This document shows positions 15,299 through 23,786 of a stretch of 46,500 nucleotides of DNA, piece by piece. Numbering within the stretch: position 1 is the first letter of the stretch; every line of letters begins with the position of its first letter. The notes below the pieces were generated by a model, which saw only the letters and a program-made list of their open reading frames with translations, ran no database searches and was not told the DNA's origin. Origin of the DNA: Ruminococcus sp. (GTDB taxonomy: Bacteria; Bacillota; Clostridia; Oscillospirales; Ruminococcaceae); contig JAFYGE010000028.1 of the NCBI GenBank assembly GCA_017543335.1, forward strand, positions 1 through 46,500, given 5' to 3'. The translations under genes were made by a program, and so were the position numbers.

Positions 15299-15952
15299 AT
15301 GACTTACAAAGAAAGCTTTATCAAATTTATGGTCGACTGCGGCGTACTTACTTTCGGTGAATTCACACTGAAAAGCGGCAGAAAAGCTCCATATTTCATC
15401 AACTGCGGAAATTACAAAACAGGTGCTCAGCTTGCTAAGCTCGGTGAATACTACGCAGAATGCATTCACGAGAACAATATCCCTGTAGACACTCTCTTCG
15501 GACCTGCTTATAAGGGTATTCCTCTTGCTGTTTCAGCTGTTGTTGCTCTCAGCAATAAATTCGGCGTTGACATTTCTTACTGCTTCGACCGTAAAGAAGC
15601 TAAAGACCACGGCGAGGGCGGTATGTTCGTTGGTAAAACTCTTACAGACGGCGAAAAAGTCGTTATCATTGATGACGTTATGACCTCCGGTAAGGCCCTC
15701 CGTGAGTCAATGCCTAAGCTTATGACTGCTGCTGATGTAAATGTTACAGGTATGGTAATTACTGTTGACCGTATGGAAAAAGGTACCGGCGAGCTCTCTG
15801 CTGTTCAGGAAGTTAAACGTGACTTCGGTGTTACTGTTTACCCTATCGTTACTATGGAAGATATTATCGATGCAATTAAGAACGATATTGTTCCGGGTAA
15901 GGAATATCTCGATAAGATGCTCGAATACAGAGAGATTTACGGTGTTAAATAA
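15299..15952 (+). CDS. pyrE: Orotate phosphoribosyltransferase
   Basis: It joins orotate and PRPP to form OMP in pyrimidine synthesis. The 217-residue protein carries the PRPP-binding signature VVIIDDVMTSGKALRES at about residues 120-136 and the orotate/PRPP region FGPAYKGIPLAV. GGAGG lies 7 nt before the ATG at 15299. It is separated from other pyr genes and ends at a strong terminator. Confidence 0.95.
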   Translation: MTYKESFIKFMVDCGVLTFGEFTLKSGRKAPYFINCGNYKTGAQLAKLGEYYAECIHENNIPVDTLFGPAYKGIPLAVSAVVALSNKFGVDISYCFDRKEAKDHGEGGMFVGKTLTDGEKVVIIDDVMTSGKALRESMPKLMTAADVNVTGMVITVDRMEKGTGELSAVQEVKRDFGVTVYPIVTMEDIIDAIKNDIVPGKEYLDKMLEYREIYGVK

Positions 15953-15972
15953 GTTGAACTGAATAATGATAA

Positions 15973-16018
15973 AAGCCCGAAAGCATTTCATAGGATCCGC
16001 TTTCGGGCTTTGTTTTAT
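15973..16018. terminator. pyrE terminator, bidirectional
   Basis: AAGCCCGAAAGC (15973-15984) pairs with GCTTTCGGGCTT (15999-16010), followed by TGTTTTATTTTTT. On the minus strand a short T-run lets it also serve the convergent XRE gene. Confidence 0.85.
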
Positions 16019-16455
16019 TTTTTCCAGTGTGCGAGTTTTGGGAGAAATCCGTCAAGATAAGTCTTTACTTCCTCAGGCTTCCACTGCTCATTTGACATAT
16101 GACCTATCATAAATTCTTTGAGCTGCTCCATACTGCTGTAAGTGAACTTTCCGTCAGTGTAGCACCATTTGCAGTATTCCTCATTAAATTCGCCGTCAGG
16201 CTCTTTGCTTATTGTTGTATCGTCAAGAGGCATACCACAGCACTGACATATCAGTTTTCTCGGCTCTCCGAGCAATGTATTTATCGACACATCAAAAAGC
16301 TTAGAGAGCAGTTTAAGTGTTTCTGTATTAGGTACTGTTTCGCCGTTTTCCCAGCGTGATACTGCTTGTCGGGTGACATATACCTTCTGTGCAAGTTCAT
16401 CCTGTGAGAGTCCTTTTTTTGTTCTTAGATCAAGTATAATTTCTTTAGTATCCAT
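16015..16455 (-). CDS. XRE-family regulator fused to a zinc-ribbon domain
   Basis: 147 residues from MDTKEIILDLR. The XRE helix-turn-helix spans residues about 8-62 (GLSQDELAQKVYVTRQAVSR, then NTETLKLLSKLFDVSINTLL). A C-terminal putative zinc-ribbon domain follows: CQCCGMPLDD, then CKWCYTDGKFTYSSMEQL (four Cys, PF12674-like). GGAGGTGATGATCCTT precedes the chosen ATG at 16455; the ATG four codons upstream is only 2 nt from GGAGG. It is divergent from no gene and convergent with pyrE. The target and ligand are unknown. Confidence 0.85.
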   Translation of the reverse strand: MDTKEIILDLRTKKGLSQDELAQKVYVTRQAVSRWENGETVPNTETLKLLSKLFDVSINTLLGEPRKLICQCCGMPLDDTTISKEPDGEFNEEYCKWCYTDGKFTYSSMEQLKEFMIGHMSNEQWKPEEVKTYLDGFLPKLAHWKK

Positions 16456-16522
16456 AAGGATCATCACCTCCTGAATACATTATACCATTTCTGAGCGAAA
16501 ATGCAAGCAACCTGCTGTTGCG

Positions 16523-18139
16523 TCATGATGCTGGATAATACTTTTCAAGGACTTCTACAAGCATTTCCGGTATGAACTGATAGTGCTCAGAATCAGGATA
16601 TATCTTGCACTCTGCTGTAGTCACGCCGTAACTTTCAAGTCTCTCCATAAGATGCTGGATACCTTCAAGTGTTGAGTCGTTTTCACCGTAGTAAGCATCA
16701 TATACCGGATCTTCGTCAGCACCTCCGCATATGAAGAGCTTCTTGTCAAAGCTGTCATTGCGGTCGAAGTAGCCGTACTCTCTCTTGAATTCGTCACCGT
16801 CAGTATATGGGAGAAATCCCGGTGACCAGAATGCCGGACTTCCTATAATGTAATTGCCAAATGGCTGGTTATCAAACTTATCCGAGTTAAACGCAGCATA
16901 GTGTGCAAAAGTTCCGCCAAGTGAGTGACCAAACAATGTCGAATTACTGTTGTCTATATTATATTCCTCTCCAAGATACGGCATAAGGTCATCTGTGATG
17001 AAGCTGAGAAAATCCTCACAGCGGTCACAGAAATATTTTATCCTGTACTCATCATTTGAGCCGTCTATAGAATAGTCATAGCCGATGCTTACAAGGATAA
17101 CATCATCAGCCTTCCCCTCCTCCATAGCTTTACGCATATCTGCACAGTTATTGAATCGCCATACAGCATCAGTCAGGACGTATGAAGGGTAAGTTTTTTC
17201 CGGATCATAGTCCGGCGGTAGAGTTACGTGAACTACAAAATTTGTGTCAAGCTGTTCATCGTAGATATTATATTCTTTAACATACGGCTCGATAGCCATT
17301 ATTTTTTCGTGATCTATCTCCCAGCCTTTTTCAGAATTTTGTTCTGCTTTCACCAATTTTTGCATCGTACCTGCCGGAAGAGTTTTGTAAGAGTTATTTA
17401 TCACCGCTTCCCATGCCTTCACCGTCTTTTCATAGTTATCCTCCATTTCAGGTGTGGGCATCTGGACATTTTTAGCACCCTTTTCTATTGTTTCATGCAA
17501 ATAAGGCTTTAATTCTTCAAAATTTTTAAAAGTCAGCTCATGTTTCTCAGCATAAAATTCGTCAATGATTTTATTGTATTCCTCCTCAGTTAAGTGATCG
17601 CCATTTTCATCTATATAATCAATATCTCCATTTTCTTCAGTTAAAATGCTTACCGGAGGCTGCTTCTGTATCGTAATTTCTCCGCCGTCATATCCTAACT
17701 GAGGTTCTGCACCGAACGTAAATACCGGTTCACCGCCTATATAAATATTTGTTATCCTATCAGGTGAAGGATTTTCTGAATAATCTTTTAACGCTTCTTC
17801 AATGTCATGATCGGTCATACTTTTATCGTCAGGATAATTTTCTCTGTAGTGCTTATAATACTCTATCCAATCATTTGAACTCCATATTTCAAAGTAGATA
17901 CCGTCATCAGGAACAATTTTTTCATCATTATTCATCTCATGGTCGAATACAGTCAGCTTTCCGACTTTGACCATACTGCGTTCCTTTTCCGTCATATGAT
18001 TAGTGAGTTTAGTCTGCTCTGACGCTTCCACAGATACAAGTGCTGTATCGCTGCTTGATGAACCATTGACCTTAACGTCACACGATACTGCACTGACGAT
18101 ATAAGTCAAAGCAAGAATTAAAGATGATATTTTTTTCAT
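16523..18139 (-). CDS. Lipoprotein esterase of the CE1/Esterase-D type
   Basis: 538 residues. The N-terminus is a lipoprotein signal with Cys at about residue 20 (IVSAVSC). A region of some 260 residues with no clear domain follows; the C-terminal 260 residues form an alpha/beta hydrolase. The nucleophile elbow is FGHSLGGTFAHYAA, preceded by FVVHVTLPPDYDPEKTYPS as in the PF00756 esterase family, and the likely catalytic His is in YPDSEHYQF. This family includes feruloyl and acetyl esterases acting on plant cell wall, which suits a fibre degrader, but the substrate is not defined. GGAGG precedes the ATG. It is monocistronic. Confidence 0.82.
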   Translation of the reverse strand: MKKISSLILALTYIVSAVSCDVKVNGSSSSDTALVSVEASEQTKLTNHMTEKERSMVKVGKLTVFDHEMNNDEKIVPDDGIYFEIWSSNDWIEYYKHYRENYPDDKSMTDHDIEEALKDYSENPSPDRITNIYIGGEPVFTFGAEPQLGYDGGEITIQKQPPVSILTEENGDIDYIDENGDHLTEEEYNKIIDEFYAEKHELTFKNFEELKPYLHETIEKGAKNVQMPTPEMEDNYEKTVKAWEAVINNSYKTLPAGTMQKLVKAEQNSEKGWEIDHEKIMAIEPYVKEYNIYDEQLDTNFVVHVTLPPDYDPEKTYPSYVLTDAVWRFNNCADMRKAMEEGKADDVILVSIGYDYSIDGSNDEYRIKYFCDRCEDFLSFITDDLMPYLGEEYNIDNSNSTLFGHSLGGTFAHYAAFNSDKFDNQPFGNYIIGSPAFWSPGFLPYTDGDEFKREYGYFDRNDSFDKKLFICGGADEDPVYDAYYGENDSTLEGIQHLMERLESYGVTTAECKIYPDSEHYQFIPEMLVEVLEKYYPAS

Positions 18140-18276
18140 TATTTTCTACCTCCATTGTTTTATCAGAACTCTGTGTTCTTTCATAAACAAGTGTTTTTTG
18201 ATTGGCAAAAAAGACGATTAAAGTTACATCTTTGTATAGTTGCACAAATCAGTGCTGATTTTATTATGCATATATA

Positions 18277-18306
18277 ACAAAAGCCGTTCCCGAACAGGAA
18301 CGGCTC
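18277..18306 (-). terminator. Terminator after the AspT-like transporter
   Basis: AGCCGTTCC (18282-18290) pairs with GGAACGGCT (18297-18305). On the minus strand it is followed by TTTTG. It marks the end of the large fumarate/Hdr transcript. Confidence 0.8.
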
Positions 18307-18311
18307 TGAGG

Positions 18312-19553
18312 CTAAAATAGCATTATCAAAAACTGAGATACGAGAACTACTGAGATAAGTGCTACAGGATATGTTGCGGCATATGCTGATGCAACATTTT
18401 CTGTTCCTGCTGTACTGATAAGTGTTCCCAGTGCCGGAGTTGATGTCATGCCTCCGGTAATTGAACCGAGGTTGTTGAGAAGGCTTAGTTTGAGGACGTA
18501 TTTCGCAAAAAGGAATCCAAGCACCATAGGTACTATTGTCATTATTATTCCATATACAAAATAAATAGCCTTGAAATACTCAGCAAACTTGGCTCCGCCG
18601 GACACACCTGCACCTATGAGGAAAAGCATAAGTCCAAGCTCTCTGAAAACCTTGAGAGTTGTGTCTTTTGGCATAATATTGACCTTTCCGATCTTTCCGA
18701 AATGTCCGAACAAAAGTGAAACAAGGAGACATCCTCCTGTTGTTGAAAGCGAGAAATTCTTAAACTTGAATGCTCCGACTATAATTCCGAGAGTTGCTGC
18801 AAGAGCAAATGGCATTATTCCGAAATCATCCATTTCTATAAGTTTGGATTCTTTCTTTTTAGCTTCAGCTTTCTTTGCGGTAACACCAAGCAATTCACGC
18901 TCTTTTGCCATGTTTGCTCCGAGTATTTTTGGAATGATCTGCACAAAGAGAACTACTCCGAGAACTCCGAAAATATAGGCTATACCATATCCTACTGATA
19001 CCGCTCCCTGATAATCCGGAGCTGCATCCTTTGCAGCTGAAAATCCAGGTGTACTTGTAAGAGCTCCTGAAAGGATTCCTGTCATAAGTGCTGTGAATTC
19101 ATCATTGCTGAGGTCGGTGAAGTTTCTGCCTACTGCAATACATCCGGCACAGGCAAGTCCGCCGCTGAAAATGATTATTACTGCAAGAACTACATAAGAT
19201 TTGAAATTCTTCTTGAAATTTCCAAAGAAATTTGGTCCGGCAATAAATCCTACTGCCGTTACAAAAAGTATAAGTCCGATATTATCGACTATTTTCAATG
19301 CTGAATCTACGAATGATACTTTGTCAACTATCGAACCTGTTCCGTCTTTTATGTTTGTCACAAGCTGTCCGGTGAGTTCTTCGTGGAAAATGCAGCCAAA
19401 GAGAAGTGCCACAAGGAAAACTCCTGCTGTTCCAAGAGATATACCCTTTATTGTGACCCTGCCGAGTATATATCCGAGAGCTGCAATTCCAAGCACTGAA
19501 AACATAAGGAATGTTATTCCTTTTACTGCCAGAATACCATTAAATAATTCCAT
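18312..19553 (-). CDS. AspT/YidE-type antiporter, likely dicarboxylate (succinate) exchanger
   Basis: 413 residues with about ten membrane helices in two homologous halves, the layout of the aspartate:alanine exchanger family. Each half has the Gly-rich repeat: LMTGILSGALTSTPGFSAA near residue 155 and LGSITGGMTSTPALGTLIS near 375. Family members usually have two TrkA-C domains between the halves; here there is only a charged loop of about 35 residues (KKAEAKKKESKLIEMD). It is the last gene of the fumarate reductase cluster, 64 bp after frdA, so succinate export or a dicarboxylate exchange is the best inference. The ribosome site is weak. Confidence 0.78.
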   Translation of the reverse strand: MELFNGILAVKGITFLMFSVLGIAALGYILGRVTIKGISLGTAGVFLVALLFGCIFHEELTGQLVTNIKDGTGSIVDKVSFVDSALKIVDNIGLILFVTAVGFIAGPNFFGNFKKNFKSYVVLAVIIIFSGGLACAGCIAVGRNFTDLSNDEFTALMTGILSGALTSTPGFSAAKDAAPDYQGAVSVGYGIAYIFGVLGVVLFVQIIPKILGANMAKERELLGVTAKKAEAKKKESKLIEMDDFGIMPFALAATLGIIVGAFKFKNFSLSTTGGCLLVSLLFGHFGKIGKVNIMPKDTTLKVFRELGLMLFLIGAGVSGGAKFAEYFKAIYFVYGIIMTIVPMVLGFLFAKYVLKLSLLNNLGSITGGMTSTPALGTLISTAGTENVASAYAATYPVALISVVLVSQFLIMLF

Positions 19554-19589
19554 TATTTATCACTCTAACTTTCTTTTTATTACGTAACA

Positions 19590-19611
19590 GCGGGACGCCG
19601 GAGCGTCCCGT
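19590..19611. repeat. Intercistronic hairpin between frdA and the transporter
   Basis: CGGGACG and CGTCCCG form a GC-rich stem around CCGGAG. There is no T-run on the minus strand, so it may stabilise or attenuate the transcript rather than end it. Confidence 0.5.
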
Positions 19612-19617
19612 TTATCA

Positions 19618-21222
19618 TTATTTTGACTTTCTTGCGTAATGTGGAAGCAGCATTGGTGATGCAGTTTCACCTGCTACGCCTGCTTCTGCGAGTTCTTTGT
19701 TGAACTTCTCGATATGGTCAAGAGTAAGTCCCTCCGGTGAAGCTGTATCCTTAGCCTTTGCAGCTGCATAGATACCGGCATTTCTTCCGAATACGATAAC
19801 ATCAAGCAATGAGTTGCCCATAAGTCGGTTTCTTCCGTGGATACCGCCGGCAACCTCACCGGCTGCGTAAAGATTCTCGACACCTGTTGCACAGTCATCA
19901 GTTATGTCAAGTCCGCCGTTCTGATAGTGAAGTGTCGGATAAACAAGGATAGGTTCTTTACGAATATCTATGCCGTATTTACCAAACATTCTCATCATTG
20001 CAGGGATACGCTTCTCGATAGTTCCTTCGCCGTGCTTTAACTCTATCATTGGAGTATCGAGCCATACTGCCTTACCGAGATTTGTCTCGACACCCTTATT
20101 TCTTTCTGTACACTCACGGATGATAGAAGCAGCAGTAACGTCACGGGTCTCAAGCGGATGCATGAAAACATCACCGTCGATATTTACAAGCTTTGCTCCG
20201 AGTGAACGAACCTTCTCAGTTACGAGGGCACCGAATATCTGCTCCGGATAGCCTGTTCCTGTCGGGTGATACTGAAGTGTATCAGCGTATAGAAGCTTTG
20301 CTCCGACTCTGTAGCCGAGGATAAGTCCGTCAGCTGTTGCACCGTAATGGTTTGAAGTCGGGAAGCCCTGATAGTGAAGACGTCCTGCACCGCCTGTTGC
20401 GATGATAACTGTCTTTGCCTTTGCAACGAGCAGCTCCTTAGTCTCCATATTCATAAGCACTGCACCGGCAGCCTTACCGTCTTTATCAAGGATTATCTCT
20501 ATCGCAGCAGTAAAGTCAACAACAGGTATACCTCTGTTGAGCACTTCGTCACGGAGAGTACGCATTATCTCTGCACCGGAATAGTCCTTTGCAGCGTGCA
20601 TTCTCTTGCGTGATGTACCGCCGCCGTGAGTTGTTACCATTGTTCCGTCTGCTTCCTTATCGAACTCAACTCCGAGCTTGTTGAGCCACTGGATAGCCTC
20701 AGGAGCTTTGGTTACGAGCTTCTTTACGAGTTCAGGCTTTGCAGCAAAATGTCCGCCGCCGAAAGCGTCGAGGAAGTGGATAGCAGGAGAATCATTTGGC
20801 TTATCAGCAGCCTGTATTCCGCCTTCTGCCATCATTGTATTTGCGTCACCGATACGAAGCTTTGTTACGATCATAGCCTTAACGCCTGCTTCGTCAGCTT
20901 CGATAGCTGCGGATGCACCTGCTCCGCCGCCGCCGATTATAAGGACATCCGTTTCATAGTCCGGAGTGCTGAGGTCAACATCGGATGCACTGATACGGCT
21001 TTTGCCCTGTAAAAGCTCTGCAAGCTGAGTAGGAACTTTATCGCCCTTATTTACGCCTGCTGAAAGTACTGTGAACTCATCCTGCTTGTAATCCGGATGG
21101 AAGTGAGCAAGAAGGTCATCCTTTTCCTCAGCAGTCATTCTTCTTGGTTCAAGAGGAGTATTTTCTGCTCTCTTAGCTGCAACTACCTTTGCAAGCTCGT
21201 TAAGTTTATCTATCTTATACAT
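19618..21222 (-). CDS. frdA: Fumarate reductase flavoprotein subunit, soluble type
   Basis: 534 residues. Residues 1-85 are a helical extension not usual in SdhA/FrdA. The FAD fold begins DVLIIGGGGAGASAA at about 92. Active-site elements for fumarate are present: LQYHPTGTGY, LVTEKVRSLG, ETRDVTAAS (catalytic Arg), HYQNGG and GIHGRNRLMGNSLLD. In membrane enzymes FAD is bound covalently to the His of SHT(V)xAxGG; here this reads ANTMMAEGG (Asn128), so FAD is presumably noncovalent, as in thiol:fumarate reductase and other soluble relatives. AAGGAGGAGCAGAA precedes the ATG. It pairs with the Fe-S subunit 12 bp upstream. The direction (fumarate reduction) is inferred from the anaerobic context. 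Confidence 0.9.
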   Translation of the reverse strand: MYKIDKLNELAKVVAAKRAENTPLEPRRMTAEEKDDLLAHFHPDYKQDEFTVLSAGVNKGDKVPTQLAELLQGKSRISASDVDLSTPDYETDVLIIGGGGAGASAAIEADEAGVKAMIVTKLRIGDANTMMAEGGIQAADKPNDSPAIHFLDAFGGGHFAAKPELVKKLVTKAPEAIQWLNKLGVEFDKEADGTMVTTHGGGTSRKRMHAAKDYSGAEIMRTLRDEVLNRGIPVVDFTAAIEIILDKDGKAAGAVLMNMETKELLVAKAKTVIIATGGAGRLHYQGFPTSNHYGATADGLILGYRVGAKLLYADTLQYHPTGTGYPEQIFGALVTEKVRSLGAKLVNIDGDVFMHPLETRDVTAASIIRECTERNKGVETNLGKAVWLDTPMIELKHGEGTIEKRIPAMMRMFGKYGIDIRKEPILVYPTLHYQNGGLDITDDCATGVENLYAAGEVAGGIHGRNRLMGNSLLDVIVFGRNAGIYAAAKAKDTASPEGLTLDHIEKFNKELAEAGVAGETASPMLLPHYARKSK

Positions 21223-21234
21223 TTCTGCTCCTCC

Positions 21235-21918
21235 TTACTTTTCTATCTCTCTGTTATTGTACATATCTTTGAGTTCCTGTACGCTGTCGACAGCTTTTGC
21301 CATAAGTTCAGCCATTTTCTCATCGTATATGCCTTCGTTGATCTCGTTTACACGGTCAGCAAGATGCTTGCACTCAGGAGCTATGTACTTACCGTTGAGT
21401 CTTCTTGCAAGCATAGCGACCTGTGGATGTGAGATTCCGGCAGGACAGCGTGATGAACATACTCCGCACATTACGCAGTCGAAGCTCTCCTCTGCACACT
21501 TGTCGTACTCGCCTCTCTGAGCGTATGCGATATACTGCATAACGTTGAGTTCCTGAGTACAAGCCTTAGTACAAGCGTTACATCCTACACAGGCATAGAT
21601 CTCAGGGTAGAGCTGCATCATTACCTGCTGATCCGGTTTGATCTCCTCTATGCTGTATATTTTCTTTTCAAGCGGGAAGAAAGGCAGAGTTGCAACGTAC
21701 ATATTTTCCTGTACCTCTGTCTGACAGGCAAGACATCCGTGGAGTTCAGACTCGCCTTTGATCCTGTATATTGTAGCACAGGCTCCGCAGAAACCGTTTC
21801 TGCATCCGCATCCTCTTACGAGTTCATAACCTGCGTATTCCATTGCTGTCATTATTGTAAGTCCTGCCGGCACCTGATACTTCTTACCGAACAGGTAAAC
21901 ATTAATCATATTATCCAT
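21235..21918 (-). CDS. frdB: Fumarate reductase iron-sulfur subunit
   Basis: 227 residues. The N-terminal ferredoxin domain has [2Fe-2S] ligands GCGCRNGFCGAC and CLAC. The C-terminal alpha-helical ferredoxin domain has two cluster motifs, CVGCNACTKACTQ and CVMCGVCSSRCP. Unlike thiol:fumarate reductase TfrB, it stops at about 227 residues and carries no CCG domain; the CCG protein HdrB is encoded separately in the same cluster. No frdC/frdD membrane anchor is present. I infer that electrons arrive from a soluble partner. AAGGAG precedes the ATG. Confidence 0.9.
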   Translation of the reverse strand: MDNMINVYLFGKKYQVPAGLTIMTAMEYAGYELVRGCGCRNGFCGACATIYRIKGESELHGCLACQTEVQENMYVATLPFFPLEKKIYSIEEIKPDQQVMMQLYPEIYACVGCNACTKACTQELNVMQYIAYAQRGEYDKCAEESFDCVMCGVCSSRCPAGISHPQVAMLARRLNGKYIAPECKHLADRVNEINEGIYDEKMAELMAKAVDSVQELKDMYNNREIEK

Positions 21919-21936
21919 GTTGTTTGCTCCTTATCA

Positions 21937-22767
21937 TCAATATTCATCCGGCAGCTCGTCAAGCTGATCGAAACGGAAAACAGGACCGTCCTTGCACACA
22001 TATTTATTTCCTATGTTGCATCTTCCGCATTTTCCGACGCCGCATTTCATACGAAGTTCCATAGTAGTATACACCTGAGTCTCTGTAAAGCCAAGCTCTT
22101 TAAGACCGGCAAGAGTAAACTTTATCATTATAGGCGGTCCGCAGACGAGAACAGTCTTGCTTGTAGAAGGATTAAGTTCTTTTACATAGTTAGGAACGAA
22201 TCCTACGTGACCGTCCCAGCCTTCCTGCGGATTATCGATAGTGAGGTTTACGTCTATACCCTTGTCGCTCATCCATTCATCGAGTATCTCCTTGTAATCA
22301 ACAAGGTCATCCTTTGAACGTGAGCCGTATACTATCTGAACATCGCCGTAGTTATCTCTGTTATCACGGACGTAATTTATAACCGAACGAAGCGGAGCAA
22401 GTCCGATACCTCCGGCAATAAAGAGAAGGTCTTTTCCCTTGAGCTCTGTTTCAACAGGGAACGCATTGCCGTATGGACCTCTGATAGTTATCATCTGTCC
22501 GACATCCATTGCGTGGAGCCAGTTTGTAAGGCATCCGCACTTCTTGATGCTGAATTCCATGAACTCTTTATTTGTAGGAGATGATGTTATCGAGAACATT
22601 GCCTCACCTACACCGGGGATAGAAAGCATTGCACACTGTCCTGGCATATGCTCAAAGACCTTGCCGCCCTCCGGAGCTTCAACTCGGAATGTTTTTACAT
22701 CGGGAGTGTCGATACGAATATCTGTAACGACGCCGATATATGGGATCAATGTATCGTTACTGTTCAT
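21937..22767 (-). CDS. floxA: FAD/NAD(P)-binding oxidoreductase (FloxA/AsrB-like)
   Basis: 276 residues from MNSNDTLIPYIGV. The ATG overlaps the stop of the upstream gene (TGATG), with TTGGAGG just ahead. The ferredoxin-NADP reductase-like fold has an FAD region (MFSITSSPTN), an NAD loop IAGGIGLAPLRSVI near residue 115 and the C-terminal [2Fe-2S] site CGVGKCGRCNIGNKYVC. It resembles AsrB, sulfhydrogenase gamma and FloxA. In the inferred complex it is the entry point for NADH. The symbol is by analogy with HdrABC-FloxABCD. Confidence 0.85.
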   Translation of the reverse strand: MNSNDTLIPYIGVVTDIRIDTPDVKTFRVEAPEGGKVFEHMPGQCAMLSIPGVGEAMFSITSSPTNKEFMEFSIKKCGCLTNWLHAMDVGQMITIRGPYGNAFPVETELKGKDLLFIAGGIGLAPLRSVINYVRDNRDNYGDVQIVYGSRSKDDLVDYKEILDEWMSDKGIDVNLTIDNPQEGWDGHVGFVPNYVKELNPSTSKTVLVCGPPIMIKFTLAGLKELGFTETQVYTTMELRMKCGVGKCGRCNIGNKYVCKDGPVFRFDQLDELPDEY

Positions 22768-23786
22768 CACTTTACCTCCAATGCTTTCATTACCTTGACT
22801 ATATTCATTGAGATAGGACACTTGGAAAGACATCTTCCGCATCCTACGCAGCCGAATTCTCCCTCATTATTCTTCGGGAAATATACGAGCTTATGCATGA
22901 ATCTCTGACGGAAACGTTCAAGCTGAGTAAGTCTTGGATTTCCGTGAGCCATTTTGGTAAAGTCTGAATACATACATGAATCCCAGCAGCGGAAACGCTT
23001 GATACCGTCGCCTGTGTTGAAGTCCTTGATGTCATAGCACTGACAGGTCGGGCATACAAAAGTGCAGGTACCGCAGCCGAGACAGCTTTCAGAAAGCTCT
23101 CCCCACTTATCGGAATTGAAGTATTCGTTCAGCTTATCTCCTCCGAAATTCTCTGTTGAGAGGTTAGCAAGAGGAAGCTTCGACATTATTGTTTTAGTCT
23201 TTTCTATAGCTTTGTCGAGCTCAGCGGTATCGCCGTCTTCAAGGAGTGAGCTGATAGAATCGATAAATTTCTGACCTTTGTCAGTATTAGCTTTGAAGTA
23301 AAGAAATGAACCGTCGCTCCAGCAAGCTGCGTCCCCTTCAGGAGCAGTAGGGTCGATGCCGAAAGTCTGACAGAAACAAGTCTCGGAAGGTCTTGTGCAA
23401 GCCATAGTAACAACTGTACCGTGGTCACGGCGATTTTTATAGAAGCTGTCGACCGGCTCTACAAGGTAGACTTTATCGAGTATCGTGAAGCTTCTTGCGT
23501 CGCAGGCACGAACTCCAAAGATAACGAAATCTTCAGATTCCTCTCTGATGTCCTTGACTTCTATCTTTTTTCCTTCCATCTTGAACTCTACAAGATTTTC
23601 AGTCTGTGGGAAGAAGAAGTCTTTTGCACTGCGGACTGTATTGAGCTTATCGCTCATTTTCATGCCGCTCTCGTACTTTTTGTACTCAGCTGCACCGTCT
23701 TTGCGGTCAGTAGGGATATAGAGAGCCTGCTGAGAATTTACAGCTTCAAACAATTCGTCGATTTTATCAAGTGATATTCTTAGCAT
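22767..23786 (-). CDS. floxB: 4Fe-4S dicluster electron-transfer subunit (FloxB/AsrA-like)
   Basis: 339 residues. The N-terminal two thirds is the AsrA/sulfhydrogenase-beta fold (DFVIFGVRACDARSFTILDK). The C-terminus has two ferredoxin motifs, CLGCGTCTFVCPTCQC and CVGCGRCLSKCP. It overlaps both neighbours by a base or so (TAATG start, TGATG end), a sign of tight translational coupling. The pairing with the AsrB-like protein matches NAD(P)H-linked electron modules. No catalytic sulfite site is present in the cluster. Confidence 0.83.
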   Translation of the reverse strand: MLRISLDKIDELFEAVNSQQALYIPTDRKDGAAEYKKYESGMKMSDKLNTVRSAKDFFFPQTENLVEFKMEGKKIEVKDIREESEDFVIFGVRACDARSFTILDKVYLVEPVDSFYKNRRDHGTVVTMACTRPSETCFCQTFGIDPTAPEGDAACWSDGSFLYFKANTDKGQKFIDSISSLLEDGDTAELDKAIEKTKTIMSKLPLANLSTENFGGDKLNEYFNSDKWGELSESCLGCGTCTFVCPTCQCYDIKDFNTGDGIKRFRCWDSCMYSDFTKMAHGNPRLTQLERFRQRFMHKLVYFPKNNEGEFGCVGCGRCLSKCPISMNIVKVMKALEVK

